64,000 bases of DNA from an uncultured Paraprevotella sp. (lineage in GTDB: Bacteria; Bacteroidota; Bacteroidia; Bacteroidales; Bacteroidaceae): positions 44,045 through 108,044 of the forward strand of contig URKA01000005.1 in assembly GCA_900548345.1 (NCBI GenBank). The letters are read 5' to 3'. The notes below the pieces were generated by a model. That model was not told where the DNA came from. It did no database searches and saw only the letters and a program-made list of their open reading frames with translations. The position numbers and the translations under genes are program-made. Shown here in pieces: positions 54,058-62,002 of this stretch (position 1 is the first letter of the stretch; every line of letters begins with the position of its first letter).

Positions 54058-55401
54058 TTATTTAGCGTTACGGGCTCTAATCAAAGCCATTACTGTGGTC
54101 TTGCCCATGCGGATGTTATCCAGCATCGGACGGGCGGAAGGACAAGTGAACTGGCATGAGCCGCACTCGATACATGAAGTGATGTCGTTTGCCTCGGCCA
54201 GCTCCCAATTGCGCAGGGATGAGGCTGTAGCCAACAGATAGGGTTCCAGCCCCATCGGGCATGCGCTTACACATTTCGCACAGCGGATGCAAGGCTGGAT
54301 TTCGGCACGACGCGATTCTTTCTCGTTCAGAATCAGCAGACCTGAAGAGCCTTTGCATACGGGCACATCAAGGTTCATCAGCGTCTTGCCCATCATCGGG
54401 CCGCCGCCTATCACCTTACCGGTGTCTTCGGGCAGACCGCCGCACTCGTCTATCAGCTGTCCCATAGGAGTTCCTACACGCGCCAACAGGCTGGAAGGTT
54501 GCTTCAGGCTTTTTCCGGTTACGGTGATGACACGCTCGAACAGGGGCTTGTTCTTCATCACGGCCTCATAGATGGCGAAGGTAGTGCCCACGTTCTGTAC
54601 CACAGCACCTACGCTAATGGGCAATGCGGGCGGTGCCGGCACTTCGCGGCCGGTCACAGCGGCAATCAGCTGTTTTTCGCCTCCCTGAGGATATTTCACC
54701 TGAAGGGGAACTATCTCGATATGGGGATAAGCCGCAGCCTTTTCGGTCAGGAGGGCAATGGCGTCGGGCTTGTTGTTCTCGATACCGATATAGCCTTTCT
54801 TCACGCCTACGGCTTTCATAATCAAGTCTACGCCTACAAGTATCTCTTCGGGTTTCTCCAGCATCAGGCGATGGTCGGCCGTCAGATAAGGCTCGCACTC
54901 CACGGCATTGATGATGACGCATTCCGCTTTTGTTCCCGGCGGAGGGGTCAGCTTCACATGACAGGGGAAAGTGGCGCCGCCCATACCTACGATACCGGCA
55001 GCCTTCACCTTGGCCACAATTTCCTCAGCCGTCAGCTCCGGACGGTCTTTCAATGTGACCAGTTCGGGACTGCGGTCGATGCTTTCTTCCCACTCGTCGC
55101 CTTCCACATCTATAAATATGGCGGGACGGCGGTAGCCGCTGGCATCCACGATAGCATCTATTTTACTCACTTTTCCGGAAACGGACGAATATACGGGGGC
55201 CGACACAAAGCCGCCGGCTTCCGCCACGAGCGTTCCTACTTTCACCACGTCGCCCTTGGCCACGACCGGATTGGCCGGTGCGCCGATATGCTGGTACATG
55301 GACAGGATGGCCTGTTTGGGCAGCCCAGCCTGCCTGATGGGGCTTGCGGCGGATATTTTGTTTTCTGATGGATGAACTCCACCGAGCTTGAACGTCTTCA
55401 C
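54058..55401 (-). CDS. rnfC: Rnf complex subunit C
   Basis: A 447-residue peripheral subunit that accepts or donates electrons to NAD. The N-terminal region has the RnfC barrel (GVHPSENKISAASPIRQA), the NADH/FMN-binding fold includes GGATFPCHVKLTPP, and two [4Fe-4S] sets are visible: CIRCAKCVSACPMGLEP and CIECGSCQFTCPSARP. It lacks the long alanine-rich tail of E. coli RnfC, so length is typical of anaerobes. Confidence 0.96.
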   Translation of the reverse strand: MKTFKLGGVHPSENKISAASPIRQAGLPKQAILSMYQHIGAPANPVVAKGDVVKVGTLVAEAGGFVSAPVYSSVSGKVSKIDAIVDASGYRRPAIFIDVEGDEWEESIDRSPELVTLKDRPELTAEEIVAKVKAAGIVGMGGATFPCHVKLTPPPGTKAECVIINAVECEPYLTADHRLMLEKPEEILVGVDLIMKAVGVKKGYIGIENNKPDAIALLTEKAAAYPHIEIVPLQVKYPQGGEKQLIAAVTGREVPAPPALPISVGAVVQNVGTTFAIYEAVMKNKPLFERVITVTGKSLKQPSSLLARVGTPMGQLIDECGGLPEDTGKVIGGGPMMGKTLMNLDVPVCKGSSGLLILNEKESRRAEIQPCIRCAKCVSACPMGLEPYLLATASSLRNWELAEANDITSCIECGSCQFTCPSARPMLDNIRMGKTTVMALIRARNAK

Positions 55402-55431
55402 GATGTTATTCTTTTTAAAACGGTTTGTATT

Positions 55432-56349
55432 TTATGCTTCCTTCTTTTCTTCCGGCTTTGCGGCTTTCGGGGTGGGCGTTCCGGCTGCTGCGGGAGCGTC
55501 TTTTACGTCAGCCTTGGGTTTGCGCGGCGGGAAGTTGATGGCATGGATGGCCCCCTTGGGACAGGCTTCCTCGCACTTGCGGCACAGGCGGCACTTTTCA
55601 GGGTCGATGTAAGCCAGATTGTTGTTCAGCGTAATGGCCTCGAAAGGACAGGTCTTCACGCACTTTCCGCAACCGATACATGATGCCTTGCAGATTTTGT
55701 TGGCCACGGCCCCCTTGTCTCTGTTGACACACATGACCACCATGCGGCGGTTTTTCGGACCTTTCGGACGGAGTTCGATGACTTTGCGCGGACAGGTCTT
55801 GACGCATGCGCCACAGGCCGTACACAAATCCTCGTTCACTTCCGGCATTCCCGTCTCAGGATTGATGGACAATGCTCCGAACTGACAGGCAGCCACACAA
55901 TCGCCACCACCCAGACAGCCGAACGCACAGGCTGTCTCGCCCGTTCCGGCCAGCAACTGTATGCGGCAACTGCGCACGCCGTCGTACTCCACCACGCGCG
56001 GACGATTCTCGCACGTTCCGTTGCAACGGATGACAGCAACTTTAGGAACCGACACTCCGGCGGCCATGCCCAAGATGCCGGCCACCTTTTCCATCACAGC
56101 CTGTCCGCCTACAGGACATAATTTTCCTTCGAGCGAACCTTCATCCGCAGCCTTGACACAAGCGCCGGCAAACCCCGAACAACCGGGATAGCCGCAACCT
56201 CCGCAGTTGGCCTGAGGCAGAACCTCGGCCACTTGTGCTATGCGCGGGTCTTCCACAACAGCAAACTTCTTTGAGGCCACGTAAAGCACAATGGAAGCCA
56301 CAAGCCCTACCAGTCCCAGAATGATTACTGCAATCAAAATCACATTCAT
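55432..56349 (-). CDS. rnfB: Rnf complex subunit B (ferredoxin)
   Basis: A 305-residue iron-sulfur protein. One N-terminal membrane helix is followed by the Fe-S domain ANCGGCGYPGCSGFAGAC, and then several ferredoxin clusters, for example CTACGACVKTCPRKVIEL, CIGCGKCVKTCPFEAITL and CRLCRKCEEACPKGAIHAI. It takes electrons from reduced ferredoxin. The last 30 residues form a Pro/Ala/Lys-rich tail with no recognisable domain. It is 7 bases after rseC. Confidence 0.96.
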   Translation of the reverse strand: MNVILIAVIILGLVGLVASIVLYVASKKFAVVEDPRIAQVAEVLPQANCGGCGYPGCSGFAGACVKAADEGSLEGKLCPVGGQAVMEKVAGILGMAAGVSVPKVAVIRCNGTCENRPRVVEYDGVRSCRIQLLAGTGETACAFGCLGGGDCVAACQFGALSINPETGMPEVNEDLCTACGACVKTCPRKVIELRPKGPKNRRMVVMCVNRDKGAVANKICKASCIGCGKCVKTCPFEAITLNNNLAYIDPEKCRLCRKCEEACPKGAIHAINFPPRKPKADVKDAPAAAGTPTPKAAKPEEKKEA

Positions 56350-56356
56350 AGAAATA

Positions 56357-56776
56357 TTAGTTTAAATGTTTTATGGTAAATGAAAATTTCTTCGTCAGCC
56401 TGGCTCTGTTCATGTACAGAAGACCGTAATACGCGGCCAGCGCCACCAAGGCTGCCAACGCGCTCAAAGGCTCGTCGCCCGTAAGATGAACCAGAAGAAA
56501 CAATACTGCGACCAACAGTGCCAAAGGTATCGCATAGGCCAGGACGACAGCCCTTAGCCCCATCTTCAGGGTGCCCGTCAGCATCACCTCGTCGCCCACC
56601 TGATAATGCTCCCCTTCCGGAACCTTCACATCAATCAGTTTCTCTTTCTGTTCCGAAGAGTTGCACATCTTTTTAGCCACACACGAAGAGCATGCCGACA
56701 ACTGGACGATACGTACCTCTACACGTCCCTTGCCCACGTTTTCCACAGTACCGCGATGCGTTATAATTTGCGCCAT
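56357..56776 (-). CDS. rseC: SoxR-reducing system protein RseC
   Basis: A 139-residue inner-membrane protein with a cysteine-rich N-terminal part (QLSACSSCVAKKMCNSSEQKEK) and two membrane helices (VVLAYAIPLALLVAVLFLLVHL, then LAALVALAAYYGLLYM). Family members accompany rnf genes and help electron-transfer tasks such as SoxR reduction in E. coli; no SoxR is seen here. It is the first gene of the rnf operon, with a promoter box at 56805. Confidence 0.9.
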   Translation of the reverse strand: MAQIITHRGTVENVGKGRVEVRIVQLSACSSCVAKKMCNSSEQKEKLIDVKVPEGEHYQVGDEVMLTGTLKMGLRAVVLAYAIPLALLVAVLFLLVHLTGDEPLSALAALVALAAYYGLLYMNRARLTKKFSFTIKHLN

Positions 56777-56804
56777 ATTGCAAAGCCAACATTACAAATC
56801 GGTA

Positions 56805-56812
56805 CAAAAGTA
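56805..56812 (-). promoter_or_regulatory. -7 box (TACTTTTG) of the rseC-rnf operon
   Basis: A perfect TAnnTTTG box on the minus strand, 28 bases before the rseC start. The spacer from here to the repeat at 57011 shows no gene. Confidence 0.6.
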
Positions 56813-57010
56813 GTATTTATTCAGTAACTCATAGTAGGTATTTAAAGAGAATATGCCTGTACTTTACAATATTTAACACAACGCCCCGTGATTTCAGGGC
56901 GGATACATCGGAAAACAGACAAGTGAACGTTTCATTGCCCACCAGTCCTCATTCAAAGGAGAACAGGAGCATTTTCCGGCACGAAAAGGCTGATGAGTGT
57001 TTTCCCCACA

Positions 57011-57185
57011 GCTTCAAAACTAAGAATAAAAGTTTTGGTTTTAAAAATAAAAGTTTTATTTTTGAAACTGAAACTTTTGTTTTTGAAAATAAAACTTTTA
57101 TTTATAGATTTTGAGAAGACAAAAACAAAATGGCGTACGGATAATACCGGTTATGGCTGCAAAGAAGATAAAAGAAGAAGAGGGT
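57011..57185 (-). repeat. AT-rich dispersed element, copy B (21-bp units)
   Basis: Reverse-orientation copy of the element at 14215-14388, matching over about 175 bases including the non-repetitive part (ATAAAAGAAGAAGAGGG here). The core 57018-57105 is made of 21-bp units. One end overlaps the aspS terminator hairpin at 57181-57215. An open frame through both copies ends in FENKTFIYRF, but base differences between copies mostly change the protein. Confidence 0.75.
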
Positions 57186-57215
57186 GCATCAAATCTCTTC
57201 AATTTGATACACCCT
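57181..57215 (-). terminator. Terminator of aspS
   Basis: AGGGTGCATCAAAT and ATTTGATACACCCT form a 14-bp stem with one G-U pair and a 7-base loop, starting 28 bases after the aspS stop on the minus strand. Confidence 0.75.
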
Positions 57216-57243
57216 CCTGTCATTGTTTCGTACCGCGAAACGG

Positions 57244-59004
57244 CTATTCCTTGATATCTATCACAAGATTCAGTTCGTCAAGCTGTTTGGCATCTATATT
57301 CGACGGAGCATCGAGCATCACGTCGCGCCCGCTGTTGTTCTTCGGGAAAGCGATGCAATCGCGGATGCTGTCGAGGCCGGCAAAAAGGCTTACCCAACGG
57401 TCGAGGCCGTAAGCCAGACCGCCATGAGGGGGAGCACCATACTTGAAGGCATTCATCAGGAAACCGAACTGCTCCTGCGCGCGCTCTTCCGTAAATCCGA
57501 GTATGCGGAACATCTTGTCCTGCAGCTCCGGGTCATGGATTCGTATGGAACCGCCGCCCACCTCTACTCCGTTGCACACCATATCGTATGCGTCGGCGCG
57601 TACTGCAGCAGGGTCGGTATCCAACAAGGCGATATCCTCATCTTTGGGATGCGTGAAAGGATGGTGCATGGCCATCAGGCGGCCTTCCTCCTCGCTCCAT
57701 TCGAACATCGGGAAGTCCACCACCCAAAGCAGAGAGAACTTGTTCTTGTCGCGCAAGCCCAGACGGTTGCCCATCTCCAGGCGAAGCTCGCAAAGCTGTT
57801 TGCGCGTCTTCATGGCGTCGTCGCCACTCATGATGAGTATCAAGTCACCCGGCGCGGCGTGCATAGCTGCCTTCAGTGCCTGAAGGACTTCCTGGGTATA
57901 GAATTTGTCCACACTCGACTTCACGCTGCCGTCTTCCTGCACACGGGCATATACAAGGCCCTTGGCACCTATCTGACTTCTCTTCACGAAATCCGTCAGC
58001 TGGTCTATCTGCTTGCGGGTATACGAAGCGCATCCCTGTGCACAGATTCCGCCGATGTAGGCCGCATCGTTGAATACGGAGAACTCACCCGTACCCTTCA
58101 TCACATCCATCAGTTCCACGAACTCCATGCCGAAACGCGTGTCGGGCTTGTCACTTCCATACAGGCGCATGGCTTCGCTCCACGGCATGCGTGGGAACGG
58201 CACCGGAAGCTCCACACCGCGGATGGTACGGAACAGATGCACGGCCATTCCCTCGAACATGGAAATGACATCCTCCTGCTCCACAAAACTCATCTCGCAG
58301 TCTATCTGCGTAAATTCCGGCTGACGGTCGGCACGCAGGTCTTCATCGCGGAAGCACTTCACAATCTGGAAATAACGGTCCATACCCGCCACCATCAGCA
58401 GCTGCTTCAACGTCTGCGGACTCTGCGGAAGCGCATAGAACTGTCCGGGATTCATGCGCGAAGGCACCACGAAATCGCGCGCACCTTCCGGTGTGGAACC
58501 GATAAGCATGGGCGTCTCGATTTCCAGAAAGCCCTGAGCGTCGAGATAACGGCGCACCTCCATCGTCATCTGATGGCGGAGCTCCAGATTCTTGCGCACA
58601 GGATTACGGCGCAGGTCGAGATAACGGTACTTCATACGGATGTCATCCCCGCCGTCGCTGTTGTCTTCAATCGTGAAGGGAGGGGTCTGCGATGCGTTCA
58701 GCACCGTAAGTTCCGCCACGATGATTTCGATTTCTCCTGTGGGAAGATGCTTATTTTTGCTCTCACGCTCATTCACCACACCCGTTGCCTGAATGACGTA
58801 TTCACGCCCCAGCCTGTTGGCCTGTTCGCAAAGCGAAGCGTTGACTTCTTCATTGAACACCAGCTGCGTGAGTCCGTATCGGTCACGCAAGTCGACGAAA
58901 GTCATTCCACCCATCTTACGCACACGCTGCACCCAGCCGGCCAAAGTAACGGTTTTACCCGCATCAGCAAGTCTCAACTCGCCGCAAGTGTTTGTCCTAA
59001 ACAT
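57244..59004 (-). CDS. aspS: Aspartate-tRNA ligase
   Basis: A 586-residue class II synthetase of the bacterial AspRS type. The OB anticodon domain begins TLAGWVQRVRKMGGMTFVDLRDRYGLTQLV. Motif 2 lies in YFQIVKCFRDEDLRADRQPEFTQIDCEMSF and motif 3 in GGLAYGLDRWVSLFAG. The GAD insertion typical of bacterial enzymes is present in the middle. It charges tRNA-Asp; whether it also mischarges tRNA-Asn cannot be read. Promoter box at 59033. Confidence 0.97.
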   Translation of the reverse strand: MFRTNTCGELRLADAGKTVTLAGWVQRVRKMGGMTFVDLRDRYGLTQLVFNEEVNASLCEQANRLGREYVIQATGVVNERESKNKHLPTGEIEIIVAELTVLNASQTPPFTIEDNSDGGDDIRMKYRYLDLRRNPVRKNLELRHQMTMEVRRYLDAQGFLEIETPMLIGSTPEGARDFVVPSRMNPGQFYALPQSPQTLKQLLMVAGMDRYFQIVKCFRDEDLRADRQPEFTQIDCEMSFVEQEDVISMFEGMAVHLFRTIRGVELPVPFPRMPWSEAMRLYGSDKPDTRFGMEFVELMDVMKGTGEFSVFNDAAYIGGICAQGCASYTRKQIDQLTDFVKRSQIGAKGLVYARVQEDGSVKSSVDKFYTQEVLQALKAAMHAAPGDLILIMSGDDAMKTRKQLCELRLEMGNRLGLRDKNKFSLLWVVDFPMFEWSEEEGRLMAMHHPFTHPKDEDIALLDTDPAAVRADAYDMVCNGVEVGGGSIRIHDPELQDKMFRILGFTEERAQEQFGFLMNAFKYGAPPHGGLAYGLDRWVSLFAGLDSIRDCIAFPKNNSGRDVMLDAPSNIDAKQLDELNLVIDIKE

Positions 59005-59032
59005 ATCTGTTCTTCATAAAAATTTCAAGATG

Positions 59033-59040
59033 CAAAGTTA
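59033..59040 (-). promoter_or_regulatory. -7 box (TAACTTTG) for aspS
   Basis: A perfect TAnnTTTG box on the minus strand, 28 bases before the aspS start. Confidence 0.6.
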
Positions 59041-59110
59041 TTCTTTTTTCGTCAAGTTATCAATTTTGAGCGGAAGTTTTCGTTTTTATTTCATCCTTTT
59101 ACGTTGAAAA

Positions 59111-59142
59111 TTTGTGTATAAAAAATAAGTATCGTACTTTTG
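59111..59142 (+). promoter_or_regulatory. Promoter of the GH35 gene
   Basis: TTTG at 59111-59114, 20 bases, then TACTTTTG at 59135-59142: a full consensus Bacteroides promoter 40 bases before the GH35 start. Confidence 0.75.
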
Positions 59143-59182
59143 ACCTTACAAACCAACGAAAAACCATTATTAACTGATTTCT

Positions 59183-61543
59183 ATGATGAACTTAAACAGG
59201 AGAATCAGCAAAGTAGTCACAGCATCTTTGCTTAGTGCCGGCTTGTTCTTATGCGCACCGTCGGCAGCAGGCGCCAAAACGGAGACATTCGGAGTTGGCA
59301 ACAAGACATTCCTTCTCAACGGGAAGCCTTTTATCGTAAAGGCGGCCGAGGTACATTACCCCCGTATTCCCCGCCCCTATTGGGAACAGCGTATCAAAAT
59401 GTGCAAATCATTGGGCATGAACACACTCTGCCTTTACGTTTTCTGGAATATCCATGAACAGGAAGAAGGGCAAATCGACTTTACCGGCAACAACGACGTG
59501 GCCGAGTTCATCCGTCTGGCACAGAAAAACGGCATGTATGTCATCGTACGTCCCGGACCCTACGTATGTGCGGAATGGGAAATGGGCGGACTGCCTTGGT
59601 GGTTGCTGAAGAAGAAAGACATCCGGCTGAGGGAGCAAGACCCTTACTTCATGGAACGCTACCGCATATTTGCCAAGAAGCTGGGAGAACAAATCGGTAG
59701 CCTGACCATCGACAAAGGCGGCCCCATCATCATGGTACAGGTGGAAAACGAATATGGGTCTTACGGCGAAGACAAACCTTATATCACCGAAATACGCGAC
59801 ATCATACGCCAATCGGGCTTCGACAAGGTTACATTGTTCCAATGCGACTGGAGTTCCAACTTCACCAAAAACGGACTTGACGACCTGGTATGGACCATGA
59901 ACTTCGGTACAGGTGCCAACATCGACAACGAATTCAGGAGACTGGGAGAACTTCGTCCCGATGCACCCAAGATGTGTTCCGAGTTCTGGAGCGGATGGTT
60001 CGACAAATGGGGAGGCAACCATGAAACGAGAGGAAGCCACGCCATGGTGAGCGGCCTGAAAGAAATGCTGGACAAAGGTATCTCATTCTCCCTGTACATG
60101 ACTCATGGAGGCACAAGCTGGGGACACTGGGCCGGAGCCAACAGTCCCGGATTCTCTCCCGACGTGACGTCTTACGACTACGATGCGCCTATCAACGAGG
60201 CCGGACAAGTGACGCCTAAATATACGGAACTGAGAAACATGCTGGCACAATACAGCGACAAGAAACTGCCGGCCGTACCGAAAGAGTATCCGGTAATCAG
60301 CATCCCGAAAGTGCAGTTCACCGAAGTAGCCCCCTTGTTCGACAACCTTCCCGAAGCCCATACTACAATGGACATCAAGACCATGGAAGAGTTCAACCAA
60401 GGCTGGGGAAGCATCCTCTACCGCACACGCACACCCAACGTGCCTACACAAAGCATCCTTACAGTAACCGACGCACATGACTTCGCACAAGTGTTCGTCA
60501 ACGGCAACCTCATCGGATCCCTCGACCGCCGCAACCACGAAAAGACCATGCTGCTGCCACCGCTGAAAGAAGGCGACAGACTGGACATTCTGGTAGAAGC
60601 CATGGGACGAATCAACTTCGGTCGCGCCATCAAAGACTTCAAAGGCATCACGGACAAAGTTGAACTCAACTACACGATGAATAACGGAAGCCAGGTAACC
60701 ATCAACATGAAGGACTGGTCTGTATACAACCTGAGCGACAGCTACGAAGCACAAAAGAACATGCAGTATACAACCCTGACCAACCAGAAAGTGCCCGGAT
60801 GCTACCGCGCCACCTTTAACCTGAAGAAGACCGGCGACACCTTTATTAATATGGAAACTTGGGGCAAAGGACAAGTCTACGTAAACGGACACGCCATCGG
60901 ACGTTTCTGGAAAATCGGCCCCCAGCAGACATTGTACATGCCGGGATGCTGGCTCAAGAAAGGAGAGAACGAGATTATAGTGGCAGACGTGGTCGGACCG
61001 GAAGAAACATCCGTTGAAGGACTGGAGAAACCCATCATAGACAAGTTGAACGTTGAAGGACCGAACATTCATCGCAAGAAAGGACAGAACCTTGACCTGA
61101 CAAACGAGACACCTTGCCATACAGGTACTTTTGCGGCAGGAAACGGCTGGCAGGAAGTAAGATTCGACCGTCCGGTAACCGGACGCTACGTCTGCATCGA
61201 AGCGTTGAATTCACACAACAACCGCGAATATGCATGTATTGCCGAATGGTATATGCTCAACGACAAAGGACAGCGCATCAGCCGCGAGCCATGGACTGTA
61301 TCGTATGCCGACGATGAAGACATCTCTTCTGGCAACAAGACTGCCGATAAGATTTTCGACCTGCAGGAGTCTACGTATTGGAGCACCAACAAGGGCGCAC
61401 AGTTCCCCCACCACATCGTGTTGGACTTGGGTTCCGTACAAACACTCGGCGGTTTCCAGTATCTGCCTCGTGTGGAACAGGGTGCCCCCGAAAGCATCAA
61501 GTCGTATAAGATTTATGTTAAAAGAGACAACTTCAAGTTTTAA
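59183..61543 (+). CDS. GH35 beta-galactosidase, secreted
   Basis: A 786-residue enzyme with a signal peptide (cut near APSAAGAK, residue 31). The GH35 barrel shows KAAEVHYPRIPRPYWEQRIKM, RPGPYVCAEWEMGGLPWWLL, the acid/base Glu190 in MVQVENEYGSYG and the nucleophile Glu267 in MCSEFWSGWFDKWGG. Beta-sandwich domains follow. The last 140 residues (GNGWQEVRFDRPVTGRYVCIEAL, HHIVLDLGSVQTLGGFQYLPR) form a discoidin (F5/8 type C) carbohydrate-binding module. It releases terminal galactose from glycans outside the cytoplasm. No SusC/SusD pair is adjacent. Confidence 0.95.
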   Translation: MMNLNRRISKVVTASLLSAGLFLCAPSAAGAKTETFGVGNKTFLLNGKPFIVKAAEVHYPRIPRPYWEQRIKMCKSLGMNTLCLYVFWNIHEQEEGQIDFTGNNDVAEFIRLAQKNGMYVIVRPGPYVCAEWEMGGLPWWLLKKKDIRLREQDPYFMERYRIFAKKLGEQIGSLTIDKGGPIIMVQVENEYGSYGEDKPYITEIRDIIRQSGFDKVTLFQCDWSSNFTKNGLDDLVWTMNFGTGANIDNEFRRLGELRPDAPKMCSEFWSGWFDKWGGNHETRGSHAMVSGLKEMLDKGISFSLYMTHGGTSWGHWAGANSPGFSPDVTSYDYDAPINEAGQVTPKYTELRNMLAQYSDKKLPAVPKEYPVISIPKVQFTEVAPLFDNLPEAHTTMDIKTMEEFNQGWGSILYRTRTPNVPTQSILTVTDAHDFAQVFVNGNLIGSLDRRNHEKTMLLPPLKEGDRLDILVEAMGRINFGRAIKDFKGITDKVELNYTMNNGSQVTINMKDWSVYNLSDSYEAQKNMQYTTLTNQKVPGCYRATFNLKKTGDTFINMETWGKGQVYVNGHAIGRFWKIGPQQTLYMPGCWLKKGENEIIVADVVGPEETSVEGLEKPIIDKLNVEGPNIHRKKGQNLDLTNETPCHTGTFAAGNGWQEVRFDRPVTGRYVCIEALNSHNNREYACIAEWYMLNDKGQRISREPWTVSYADDEDISSGNKTADKIFDLQESTYWSTNKGAQFPHHIVLDLGSVQTLGGFQYLPRVEQGAPESIKSYKIYVKRDNFKF

Positions 61544-61574
61544 GCAGCACTGATACACCACACGAATCAAAGCC

Positions 61575-61608
61575 AAAGCCGCTCCGCAACCTGAATCGGA
61601 GCGGCTTT
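61575..61608 (+). terminator. Terminator of the GH35 gene
   Basis: A perfect 12-bp stem AAAGCCGCTCCG / CGGAGCGGCTTT with a 10-base loop. Confidence 0.85.
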
Positions 61609-61640
61609 GTGCATTAATCCATCTTTTTATACAATGAAAA

Positions 61641-61672
61641 TTTGGATATATCGCCGGAAAGCCCTACCTTTG
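61641..61672 (+). promoter_or_regulatory. Promoter of tRNA-Pro
   Basis: TTTG at 61641-61644, 20 bases, then TACCTTTG at 61665-61672; both match the consensus, 18 bases before the tRNA. Confidence 0.85.
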
Positions 61673-61690
61673 TGGCGCTTTTAGCAAGAA

Positions 61691-61765
61691 CGGGGTGTAG
61701 CGCAGTCCGGTTAGCGCACCTGCTTTGGGAGCAGGGGGTCGTGGGTTCGAATCCCGCTACCCCGA
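61691..61765 (+). tRNA. tRNA-Pro (anticodon TGG)
   Basis: A complete cloverleaf: acceptor CGGGGTG with TACCCCG, D-arm GCGCAGTCCGGTTAGCGC, anticodon stem CCTGC/GCAGG with loop TTTGGGA giving TGG, and T-arm CGTGGGTTCGAATCCCGC. The discriminator is A and CCA is not encoded. It reads CCN proline codons. Confidence 0.96.
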
Positions 61766-61772
61766 CAGAGAT

Positions 61773-61811
61773 GACAGAGAGTTACAATGACTTGTAGCTC
61801 TCTGTCTTTTT
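61773..61811 (+). terminator. Terminator of tRNA-Pro
   Basis: GACAGAGAGTTACAA pairs with TTGTAGCTCTCTGTC (15 bp with one G-U), followed by five T residues. Confidence 0.85.
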
Positions 61812-61873
61812 ATTATAAAATAGCGGATGTATGCAGGAACAAAACGGGAGGAGAACGGGTAAACCTCATATAC

Positions 61874-61913
61874 ACAAAGAAAGCACCGGAAACAACACCG
61901 ATGCTTTCTTTGT
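61874..61913 (-). terminator. Hairpin downstream of the phosphate transporter
   Basis: ACAAAGAAAGCA and TGCTTTCTTTGT form a perfect 12-bp stem with a 16-base loop, 90 bases after the stop of the minus-strand transporter gene. The T-run is poor, so confidence is moderate. Confidence 0.5.
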
Positions 61914-62002
61914 ATGATCTCCGCCTACGTGGAGGAACTTGCCAATGTGAGAATCTACATACAGAGACTTCTCGTATAATGAGCACTCATGCACATCGCC
62001 CG

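Noticed and set aside
51197..56776. The rnf operon as a novel electron-transfer system
   Set aside because: All six subunits and RseC are recognisable and in an order normal for Bacteroidetes; only the RnfG tail is unusual.
57223..59019. 598-codon open frame opposite aspS
   Set aside because: It is the antisense of a clearly conserved synthetase, is rich in His and Arg as such shadows are, and matches no known protein.
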